From the NCBI RefSeq assembly GCF_001655005.1, contig NZ_LXET01000064.1:1-64000 (forward strand): a stretch of DNA of 64,000 nucleotides. The letters are read 5' to 3'. Every line of letters starts with the position of its first letter. Position 1 is the first letter of the stretch. Below the pieces are notes generated by a model. The model did not search any database. It had not been told where the DNA came from and worked only from the letters and a program-made list of their open reading frames with translations. A program made the translations under genes and the position numbers. Shown here piece after piece: positions 1 to 6,373 of this stretch. Source of the DNA: Hafnia paralvei ATCC 29927. Lineage in GTDB: Bacteria > Pseudomonadota > Gammaproteobacteria > Enterobacterales > Enterobacteriaceae.

Positions 1-186
1 ACGCAGCATGGTCTCCAGCGGATAGGGCCGTCGGCCATTGCCCGCCTTGGGATAAAACGGCTCGATGACAGCGGTCATATTCTGCCATGGCAGAATCTGC
101 TCCATGCGGGAGAGGAAAATCTCTTTTCGGGTCTGACGGCGCTTAGTGCTGAATTCACTATCGGCGAAGGTGAGTTGATGGCTCAT
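1..186 (-). CDS. insH: IS5 transposase, N-terminal part
   Basis: DDE transposase of IS5, catalysing cut-and-paste movement of the element. Only the first 62 residues are in the window. The protein begins MSHQLTFADSEFSTKRRQTR and continues with a RMEQILPWQNM segment and a FYPKAGNGRRPYPLETMLR segment, which is the conserved N-terminal region of IS5 transposases. The ATG is preceded by GAGGGACATC, which supplies the ribosome site. Catalytic residues lie further downstream and cannot be judged here. Confidence 0.93.
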   Translation of the reverse strand, partial: MSHQLTFADSEFSTKRRQTRKEIFLSRMEQILPWQNMTAVIEPFYPKAGNGRRPYPLETMLR

Positions 187-254
187 GATGTCCCTCTGGG
201 ATGCGCTCCGGATGAATATGATGATCTCATATCAGGAACTTGTTCGCACCTTCC
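1..254 (-). mobile_element. IS5 (one end, continues beyond window)
   Basis: The inner edge of an IS5 element. Its terminal inverted repeat, read on the minus strand, is GGAAGGTGCGAACAAG and ends at 254. The next four bases, TTAG, match the YTAR target that IS5 duplicates. The element lies inside the 3' end of trbC, and the distal end is outside the window, so the duplication cannot be confirmed. Recognition comes from the IR and the start of the transposase. Confidence 0.93.
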
Positions 255-2416
255 TTAGCCAAACGGCGGGCCATTGCATCCGAGACTTTGAGGGGATTAG
301 GCTGTGTTTTCACCGTAAACCATTTTTTCCCGCGTTTATTGAGGACATCGCGGGCAGCTTCAAAGAGGAGTATTCCCCGCTGCGTGGGGCTATAACTAAT
401 GTCACAACGGTTATCGAGATCCATCGCTACTTTCATCAGTCTCGCCAGAATCGGGTCCATGAGCGGCGGTATGGTGTGTGTTTCACTGCCGGCGACGATT
501 TCATCCGTTCTTTGTAATACCATGCTGACTTCCATTTCAGAAGGCGGCAGTAGACGGCTCAGGTGCGGATTTTGCGCGATTAAGTCGGCTTCGGTCGGGC
601 TTCCTATATCGATGAAACGATTGATCCTGAGCTCAAGCTTGGACGATAACTTCTCATCATCAGGGATATAGATGGCGCTGCTGGGTACCAATGCACTTTT
701 AAACGAGATAAAGCCTTCGCCGGGATTCAGATCTTTTAGCTCATCGAGCGATATCCTATTTTTCTCACGGATATAGGTTGTGTTGGCCTCCTCATAGCTG
801 CTGCTGACGGTGCCAGGTGTTCGTTTCATCTCACCCAGCTCGGCGTAGTAGTCTTTCCCTGCCGTGGCTTTCGCCAGTTCAAAGGTGTCCTTTTCATCCT
901 GCAGCGCCATAAACCACTTCACAAGCATGTTGGCGTTGACGGTCTGATATTCCCCTTTAAATTGCGCGATAAATCGCTGGATATCCTGCGCGGAAATGAC
1001 GAGCATCATGCCAAGACTACGCATCTGGGCGGCGAGGTCATCCATTCCGGGTGCAAAGTAACTCCCTAGCTCATCATGTATATCTGGATAGGGGAACGGG
1101 TTAACGAACTTTTTGGCGATGAGAACGTCTTTACGTTTCCCCTCCAACTGATAACCGAGGTCACGTGCAATCACCATGCGTTTAGCGGAAATATATAATT
1201 TCCCCAAGTTTGCGGATTCACTCTTGGATAATTCGAGGGCGGGGATAAGCACGACCAACGTGCGATCGTTATGCAAAACATCGCGGATATCGATGTCGCC
1301 AGCATCAGTTGCAAATATGTGGCCGTAGACATCGTTAAACATGGCTAACATGCGAGAGAATTGCTGAATAAGAAAGCCATGCTGGTCATAAACGCCTTGA
1401 TCCCACTCAGAAGGTTTGCTCACTAGCTCCATGCGGAAACCGGCCAGATTGTTGAGGTAGGACTCCAGCGCGTTCAAGGCTTCGTCGTGCCAACCATTTT
1501 GCTTACCTTCGATGTAGAGTTCAGCCATTTTTTTCAATGGCAGGTGTTTTTGTATCATTGATTGAGACAGGCGAAGACTTTCCTTTTTGCACTTGTAATA
1601 CAACGCATAGACCAGCCCATAAAGCATCGGTTTCGCTTTATCCTGCCAGCCGGCTTCACTGGCCCCGACTTGGGGGAGCAGTGACTCCATCAGCTGAATA
1701 ATGAATGTGGCAGTAGCATCGCCAAAGAAATTTATCGAGTTTGATTGTGGACGCGTTCTGTCATTACCGAGTAGTTCATCGAAGCGATCACGGCCACCAT
1801 TGAGGAAGTTAAGTACGTAGTAGTTATCTTCCTGCCCATAGCGTCGCATCAGTGACCAGATCGCGTAGGCAAGATTGGTTTCCGCTTTACCATCGGAGAA
1901 CGTCATTCCCCGCCCCATGCAAATGCTGTTGAGCTGAATGGACAGTAGGGCTTCTGTCTTCCCCGATCCCGTGGTGGCCAGCAGTTGCATATGGCGAAGG
2001 CAGTCGTCTCTCGTTAGCCATAGCTCTCGGCCGAGAAAGCGTCGTCTGGCATGGCCCAGACACATAATACCGGCTGACTTATCCCACGACAGTCGTCGGC
2101 GCGTAAATCGAAAAAGGCCCATCGGGCCTTTAAATTCATATGCGTTTTCCCGCTCGGTTGTCATATCGAGGCCACCGATATCCTTGGGCATTCGCAACGG
2201 CATCCTGAACAGCTGACCGAAGAATGTCAGCAGCCATATGGCGGTTGCAAATACTCCCGGAATGAGCACCCAGGTACGTAAAAAAGTGAGGATCAAGATA
2301 ACGACAAGTCCAGCCTGAACAGTAACCGGCGCAAGTAAATAATCATCTATCCATGTTGACTGTGTTGTTTGCCTAACTCTGACCTTATCAACGGGCTGAG
2401 TATTATCGGATGGCAT
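227..2416 (-). CDS. trbC: TrbC, type IV coupling protein (DotL/IcmO-like), 3' end replaced by IS5
   Basis: Inner-membrane coupling ATPase that links the relaxosome to the Dot/Icm-type transfer channel. Two hydrophobic segments lie near the N terminus (about residues 25-60), followed by a Walker A ATTGSGKTE near residue 145 and a VLIPALELS segment like a Walker B. The family match is to R64 TrbC and DotL. I chose the ATG at 2416 because AGGGGG precedes it by seven bases; the ORF also runs a little further upstream without a better site. It overlaps the end of trbB by 14 bases. Native coding sequence stops at 254/255, where IS5 enters; the last few residues and the stop codon come from the IS end. 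About 720 native residues remain, and R64 TrbC is, from memory, about 760 residues, so a C-terminal piece is probably lost. Confidence 0.85.
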   Translation of the reverse strand: MPSDNTQPVDKVRVRQTTQSTWIDDYLLAPVTVQAGLVVILILTFLRTWVLIPGVFATAIWLLTFFGQLFRMPLRMPKDIGGLDMTTERENAYEFKGPMGLFRFTRRRLSWDKSAGIMCLGHARRRFLGRELWLTRDDCLRHMQLLATTGSGKTEALLSIQLNSICMGRGMTFSDGKAETNLAYAIWSLMRRYGQEDNYYVLNFLNGGRDRFDELLGNDRTRPQSNSINFFGDATATFIIQLMESLLPQVGASEAGWQDKAKPMLYGLVYALYYKCKKESLRLSQSMIQKHLPLKKMAELYIEGKQNGWHDEALNALESYLNNLAGFRMELVSKPSEWDQGVYDQHGFLIQQFSRMLAMFNDVYGHIFATDAGDIDIRDVLHNDRTLVVLIPALELSKSESANLGKLYISAKRMVIARDLGYQLEGKRKDVLIAKKFVNPFPYPDIHDELGSYFAPGMDDLAAQMRSLGMMLVISAQDIQRFIAQFKGEYQTVNANMLVKWFMALQDEKDTFELAKATAGKDYYAELGEMKRTPGTVSSSYEEANTTYIREKNRISLDELKDLNPGEGFISFKSALVPSSAIYIPDDEKLSSKLELRINRFIDIGSPTEADLIAQNPHLSRLLPPSEMEVSMVLQRTDEIVAGSETHTIPPLMDPILARLMKVAMDLDNRCDISYSPTQRGILLFEAARDVLNKRGKKWFTVKTQPNPLKVSDAMARRLAKEGANKFLI

Positions 2417-3401
2417 TATCGGCCCCCTGTATCGGTGCATTCATGAAGTTGGCCAGCGCGTCATCGCTGGTAAGGGCGCTAAAAGGAATATCCCGGCCAT
2501 CATCAGCGATTAACTGCGGCGTACCAGGAAGCTGGTAATAGTCAAAAGCGCGGTCATTAATGCTGATGGCGTGCTGACCATCAGTGCAGCTGTCGGGCGC
2601 GGTTTCTTTGCTGGCAGTCGGTGAGAGAGATACGTTACCGTCTGCTCTGAAGAGTGATTGCCACAGCGACGTGCGTTTATCGGGTGCGACACACAAAATA
2701 GGGGAAACAGCTGCGACCGTGTCCTGCTTGCCAACAAGTGTTACAGGGAAGATGACTACGTTGTAGTCACGGGTGAGTGCCTCGAGCGTAGGTTCGATTT
2801 CTTGGCAGTGAGGACAAAGAGGATCGGAGAAGACGTATATCGTCCGTGTACGACCGCTTGATAAATTAATGGTGTAACGGCCACTATCCGCTGCCTTTTT
2901 AAGACTCGCCGCGCGAATGGCCAACGCGTTATTGCTGCTTTCTTTGATTGCCGGCGCTAAAGGTGCCGCTGCGGGAGGAGGAACCGCGACGGGAAGCTCT
3001 ATTTGTGGTGCTTCGGGAATAGTGGTGTTTCTACTGACCTCAGTCGGTGGTGACGGTGGAGTTTGTGGTTTTGGATATCTTATGAACGCAGAGAAAGCCA
3101 TGTAAAGGCAGATGAGAATGATTGGTACACCCAAAAATCTTAGTAAGGCGATGGATATTTTTCCCATCCGGCGCTGTCGTTCTTCGTGGATTGCCTGCAG
3201 CAACAAAGCCGCATTTTCGTGCGTTGATGCACGATAAATCTCCTGTGGTGTTTGTGTTTTGCTGTCATGCATCAGCACGTTTCCTTGGATGAAAAAGCGA
3301 CTTGATGGACCAGGCATGATGAGAAATAACGGCGCAGATGAATTTTCGGCGTAAGCCGCTAACATCCCGTTCTTATAGAGGACGGAGCATTTAGATTGCA
3401 T
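2403..3401 (-). CDS. trbB: TrbB, membrane-anchored thioredoxin-fold protein
   Basis: A DsbC/thioredoxin-like protein of I-type transfer systems, expected to form or rearrange disulfides in periplasmic transfer proteins. A single membrane segment (about residues 84-106, IALLRFLGVPIILICLYMAF) is followed by a proline-rich linker. A thioredoxin-fold domain comes next, with the redox motif CPHC in DPLCPHCQEIEP near residue 197 and a PGTPQLI cis-proline motif near residue 295. The start is supported by AAAGGA seven bases upstream. It sits between trbA and trbC as in R64. Confidence 0.85.
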   Translation of the reverse strand: MQSKCSVLYKNGMLAAYAENSSAPLFLIMPGPSSRFFIQGNVLMHDSKTQTPQEIYRASTHENAALLLQAIHEERQRRMGKISIALLRFLGVPIILICLYMAFSAFIRYPKPQTPPSPPTEVSRNTTIPEAPQIELPVAVPPPAAAPLAPAIKESSNNALAIRAASLKKAADSGRYTINLSSGRTRTIYVFSDPLCPHCQEIEPTLEALTRDYNVVIFPVTLVGKQDTVAAVSPILCVAPDKRTSLWQSLFRADGNVSLSPTASKETAPDSCTDGQHAISINDRAFDYYQLPGTPQLIADDGRDIPFSALTSDDALANFMNAPIQGADNAIR

Positions 3402-3501
3402 TGTGTAATCCTTTTAAAAGAGATAATAAAAATCGTTTTTGGGGATAAATTCTGGATGCGAAAAGAAAATATAAATCAGGCCAAAAATAGAACGGCAACC
3501 T

Positions 3502-4839
3502 TCAATAGCTGTCTTCATTTTTAGGGACAAATAGTGGAGGGATGCGTTTTTTTACTGCTGAGTTTTGAGAAGGCTCTGGGGGTACTCGTTCATGAGGCTG
3601 GTCTGGAAGTGAGGCTTTTGGCTGAGTAGTATTTGATTGGTTTGAAACATTATGCAGGAAAACCAGATCATCAAATGTTGTGCTGTCTTCTTGGGCTTCG
3701 CTACTGGTGTCAGGTTCGTGGTCATCAATAACCATACCAATGCTGCGTAAATCGCTTTCTAAACCCTGTACAGCGTAAACGGTGAGGTTGTCAGGCGGTG
3801 GAATAACCACTCGCATCTTTTTCGATAGTTTCGATACGAGCGCTTCCCACTGTGCGGCAGCGACTGCGCCAGCACCTTCAACAAAGACTTTGCTGCGATC
3901 CGATGACGACAGGACATACCATAATGTTCTGTCTAGCCCCTTAAGCCAGCGAAACTGACCTGCAGGTAAACGCAAATCCTGAGCATGTAGGGCAGAGAGG
4001 GCCGTTCGCGTTGTGCTGTGGTGTTTAATCCACGCTTTAGCTTGAGGCGTGGCCATAACCAGCTGAAAAGCCTTTTCTGCAATGCTTAACTTTGGATAAC
4101 CCCGCTTCTTTCCTTGCTCTTTCTGGCGTTTGCCGCATGAGCGATTCAAAGCGTCTCGCAGCTCGAGAGCGGCAGGTCTGTCATCACAAAATACCTGTAA
4201 GCCGATGATGGCCACTAATGCACGCTCATGCGCGCTAAAGCTTGATGCGTTGTGCAACGGCGTCCCGAGTTGAGCATCAAAAGCCCGCTTAGCGCGCTCA
4301 TGGTCGAGACGTTGTCCGATCACCAGTTTATGCTCGATGGCAAATTCATCGGGGCGCTGGGCGCTTCGATGCTCAGGCGGATCGACATTGAGCAGCTGCG
4401 TTTTAGGGTCGCCATACTGCAATGCGGGAATAATGGCGGGGGAGAATTTGGACATGATTTTTGGCAGCGTATAGATATCAATTTTGCGGCGAGTCAGACT
4501 CAGTGGATGGTTTCGAGTCGTGATGAGGCCGTACACCGTGATGGGAAGCATAAAGACATATAAAATTCCTGCAGTCTGGTTCATGACCTCAAGAAACTGG
4601 CCAAGACTCAGTTCTTCCACCCGTTTACTTGCCCACGCGAGAAGATTCATTTTATCGGCAACGTAGGTATGTATCGATGCAAAGTCTGCCAGAGCCCACA
4701 GGTAATAAAGCAAGGCACAGCAGGCATAGTAGAAAATCGAATGAAAAATGACGATGGCAATCAGTATCAGCGCCAGCGCCATTAGCGTCATGGTCCCCTG
4801 ATCATTATTTGAGGATGGAGTCGGGTGAGCGGCAGACAT
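3502..4839 (-). CDS. trbA: TrbA (DotM/IcmP-like) coupling-complex protein
   Basis: Inner-membrane partner of the coupling protein in Dot/Icm-type systems (DotM/IcmP in Legionella, TrbA in R64). It has an N-terminal hydrophobic hairpin (about residues 18-50), a second membrane segment around residues 85-105, and then a large cytoplasmic domain. A GGAG eight bases before the ATG supports the start. The last 80 residues are polar and proline-rich with no recognised domain. It is the first gene of a trbA-trbB-trbC block and lies downstream of the toxin-antitoxin locus, so it probably has its own promoter or depends on read-through. Confidence 0.82.
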   Translation of the reverse strand: MSAAHPTPSSNNDQGTMTLMALALILIAIVIFHSIFYYACCALLYYLWALADFASIHTYVADKMNLLAWASKRVEELSLGQFLEVMNQTAGILYVFMLPITVYGLITTRNHPLSLTRRKIDIYTLPKIMSKFSPAIIPALQYGDPKTQLLNVDPPEHRSAQRPDEFAIEHKLVIGQRLDHERAKRAFDAQLGTPLHNASSFSAHERALVAIIGLQVFCDDRPAALELRDALNRSCGKRQKEQGKKRGYPKLSIAEKAFQLVMATPQAKAWIKHHSTTRTALSALHAQDLRLPAGQFRWLKGLDRTLWYVLSSSDRSKVFVEGAGAVAAAQWEALVSKLSKKMRVVIPPPDNLTVYAVQGLESDLRSIGMVIDDHEPDTSSEAQEDSTTFDDLVFLHNVSNQSNTTQPKASLPDQPHERVPPEPSQNSAVKKRIPPLFVPKNEDSY

Positions 4840-4924
4840 GACAAAGTCTCCAATTAAGGTTTCAGGTTGTGAAGTCGGGATGTGGTGAGTTCGGAAAGAC
4901 GAGCTGGATATTGACGAAGGGAAT

Positions 4925-4963
4925 ATTTATTAAAGGGCGGGAAGCGGTAAACTCCCCACCCTT
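4925..4963 (-). terminator. Intrinsic terminator of the toxin mRNA
   Basis: On the minus strand AAGGGTGGG pairs with CCCGCCCTT (one G-U pair) around a 13-base loop and is followed by TTAATAAATATT. It lies 20 bases after the toxin stop codon. The U tract is imperfect, so efficiency is uncertain. Confidence 0.6.
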
Positions 4964-4982
4964 AACTACGTTTCAGCCGTCA

Positions 4983-5078
4983 TCAGTCGATGAATTGGCG
5001 GATCAGTTCGAGAATGGCAATCAGCGCATTTGCAAGCGCTGCTACTGCTCTCAGAACGATGATTAACAGGTTAACCAT
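4983..5078 (-). CDS. Small hydrophobic peptide, probable TisB-like type I toxin
   Basis: A 31-residue peptide starting MVNLLIIVLRAVAALANA and ending ELIRQFID. It is almost wholly hydrophobic with a few charged residues (R, E, R, D), which suits an amphipathic membrane helix like TisB (29 residues) or similar type I toxins that depolarise the inner membrane. GGAGAAACGG directly before the ATG gives a good ribosome site. The 5' leader is about 200 bases long, contains an AGGAGGA element not followed by a nearby start, and is complementary to three small-RNA units transcribed divergently just upstream. A terminator follows. The function is inferred from size, hydrophobicity and this antisense arrangement; I do not recognise the exact family member. 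It is too short for a standard ORF cut-off. Confidence 0.7.
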   Translation of the reverse strand: MVNLLIIVLRAVAALANALIAILELIRQFID

Positions 5079-5152
5079 CCGTTTCTCCAGATAAACTGGA
5101 AGAAATCACCGTTGTTTACTCTTACATTGCCTGTCACAACGGATCTCTCATT

Positions 5153-5184
5153 GTTAGATGAAAAGGGATTTCCTCCTGCCAGAG
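5153..5184 (-). promoter_or_regulatory. Antisense target and ribosome standby-like site in the toxin leader
   Basis: A 32-base stretch of the toxin leader, about 75-105 bases upstream of the toxin start. It contains a strong AGGAGGAAA without a start codon at normal spacing. Its complement matches unit 1 of the small-RNA array at 29 of 32 positions (two of the three differences are G-U compatible), unit 3 at 28 of 32 and unit 2 at 25 of 32. In IstR/TisB the antisense RNA pairs with a standby ribosome site at a similar distance upstream of the toxin. Confidence 0.65.
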
Positions 5185-5284
5185 CACTAAACACAGCACC
5201 ACCTGTTTGTTTAGTCAGGACTTTAAAATCGTTCATATCCAGCAAGCTGGAATAAATGGCAGGAGAATCACAGAACAGCGCTAA

Positions 5285-5297
5285 CGTGCTGATTATA
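5285..5297 (-). promoter_or_regulatory. Candidate promoter of the toxin mRNA (-10 and predicted start)
   Basis: A perfect TATAAT occupies 5297-5292 on the minus strand, with transcription expected to start near 5285. The -35 region is poor (GTGGAT at 17 bases). I looked for a LexA box, because tisB is SOS-controlled, and did not find a CTG-N10-CAG match. Confidence 0.45.
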
Positions 5298-5335
5298 CTT
5301 ACTCGCAGGTATACATCCACTACAAAAGAATGCTG

Positions 5336-5364
5336 TTTGCAAAATGCGCTCTAGGGGATATAAT
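5336..5364 (+). promoter_or_regulatory. Sigma-70 promoter of small-RNA unit 1
   Basis: TTTGCA, a 17-base spacer and TATAAT, reading towards the array. Transcription should start close to 5371, immediately before the region complementary to the toxin leader. Confidence 0.65.
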
Positions 5365-5370
5365 TATCAG

Positions 5371-5458
5371 CGTTAGATGAAGAGGGATTTCCTCCGGTCA
5401 GAGTCACCAACTCAGTATCGGAACAGTTAAAAAGCCGACCTCACCAGTCGGTTTTTTT
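5371..5458 (+). ncRNA. Putative antitoxin small RNA, unit 1
   Basis: About 88 nt. The 5' part is complementary to the toxin leader over 32 bases and includes GATTTCCTCC, an anti-Shine-Dalgarno sequence. The 3' end is an intrinsic terminator with stem CCGAC/GTCGG, flanked by an A tract and seven T. It has a clear promoter and no credible ORF. The arrangement mirrors IstR-1 upstream of tisB. This unit has the best match to the target of the three. Confidence 0.68.
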
Positions 5459-5487
5459 ACGTCTGGATTTTGGCGTACAATAACAAC

Positions 5488-5573
5488 GTCAGTTGTAGAG
5501 TGATTTCCTCCGGTCAGAGTCACCAACTCAGTGCTGGAACAGTAAAAAGCCGACCTCACCAGTCGGTTTTTTT
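5488..5573 (+). ncRNA. Putative antitoxin small RNA, unit 2
   Basis: A tandem copy of unit 1, about 86 nt, with the same TTTCCTCCGGTCAGAG core, the same middle segment and an identical terminator. A TACAAT -10 lies at 5476-5481, and the only -35 candidate at 17-base spacing is the T run of the preceding terminator. Its 5' end has diverged most, so pairing with the toxin leader is weakest here. Confidence 0.6.
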
Positions 5574-5602
5574 ACGTCTGGATTTTGGTGTACAATAAAA
5601 GA

Positions 5603-5688
5603 GTTAGATGTAGAGTGATTTCCTCCGGCCAGAGCTACCAACTCAGTGCTGGAACAGTAAAAAGCCGACCTCACCAGTCGGTTTTTTT
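5603..5688 (+). ncRNA. Putative antitoxin small RNA, unit 3
   Basis: Third tandem copy, about 86 nt, with a TACAAT -10 at 5591-5596, the conserved TTTCCTCCGGCCAGAG core and the same terminator. It matches the toxin-leader target at 28 of 32 positions. The promoter is weak by sequence, as for unit 2. Confidence 0.6.
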
Positions 5689-5756
5689 ACGCCTGAAGAA
5701 AACCAATCTCTGACTTTTCAAAGAAACAGAACCTTCTGGTTGTTTGCACCAGACAG

Positions 5757-5781
5757 AAAAAAGAGCACCTGAAAAGGTGCC
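5757..5781 (-). terminator. Terminator after the exclusion gene
   Basis: On the minus strand GCACCT-TTTC-AGGTGC is followed by TCTTTTTT. It lies just after the stop of the gene downstream of traY and probably ends the main tra transcript. Confidence 0.7.
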
Positions 5782-5812
5782 CTTAGTGGAGTGGTGGGAT
5801 GGTGTGAGTTAT

Positions 5813-6373
5813 TTAGGCTGTTTGAAACCTATCTTTTACAAAGCTATCAAAATCTATATTAGATTCTTTTGTCGGGTGGTACTGTGCTGATAAAAGGACA
5901 TCGAGTCGATGACAAAACTCCATACTTTCTTTTTCGCTACTAAAGCAAGCTTTGAAGAAAGGAAATGAAAGGTCATTGAACTTTAATGTGAGTTCTTTAC
6001 CTCTACAATCGTATCCCAGAAGATTTTTACAATTACTACCCTTAGCAATATTCTGAAGTTTGGATATCATTAAAATATTACCATTGGTGGTGTCGATACC
6101 TAAATACTCACCAAAATATGGTCTATTTAATATGAGCTCGTTTTGAGGGTTGAAATCTGAACCTTGGAATTTGCTAATCAGTGCATTGTTGTTCTTTTTC
6201 CTAATGGCAATGGTTTTTCTAAGTAAGAATATTGTTACTATGCCAAAGGCTAAAAAGAAACACTGCCATAGCTCATGTCCAGGACTAATAAATAATAAAA
6301 GTGAAAACCCAATTGACCATATAGCTGCTACCCAAAAAACAACTCTTATAAGTGATATAAATATAAATTTCAT
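5813..6373 (-). CDS. Probable entry-exclusion protein (ExcA position)
   Basis: A 186-residue protein with two hydrophobic segments near the N terminus (about residues 8-30 and 36-50) and a polar C-terminal domain. I do not recognise the sequence itself. It overlaps the traY stop codon by four bases (ATAAAATG), the position of excA in IncI1 plasmids. ExcA is the inner-membrane protein that blocks entry of a like plasmid by recognising donor TraY. Base composition is strikingly AT-rich (a sampled line has about 33% GC) compared with the rest of the operon, but shared with the 3' part of traY. The call rests on position and topology. Confidence 0.55.
   Translation of the reverse strand: MKFIFISLIRVVFWVAAIWSIGFSLLLFISPGHELWQCFFLAFGIVTIFLLRKTIAIRKKNNNALISKFQGSDFNPQNELILNRPYFGEYLGIDTTNGNILMISKLQNIAKGSNCKNLLGYDCRGKELTLKFNDLSFPFFKACFSSEKESMEFCHRLDVLLSAQYHPTKESNIDFDSFVKDRFQTA

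Noticed and set aside
5063..5320. 85-codon minus-strand ORF as a protein gene
   Set aside because: It is the toxin leader read in one frame; it spans the promoter and antisense target and has no good ribosome site at its first ATG. Kept only as a possible leader ORF from 5236.
5285..5345. LexA box controlling the toxin
   Set aside because: No CTG-N10-CAG match was found; the nearest CTG and CAG are 14 bases apart.
5364..5700. Regularly spaced repeats that could suggest a CRISPR array
   Set aside because: Unit length is about 115-120 bases, the whole unit is repeated, each ends in an intrinsic terminator, and there are no unique spacers of constant length or cas genes.
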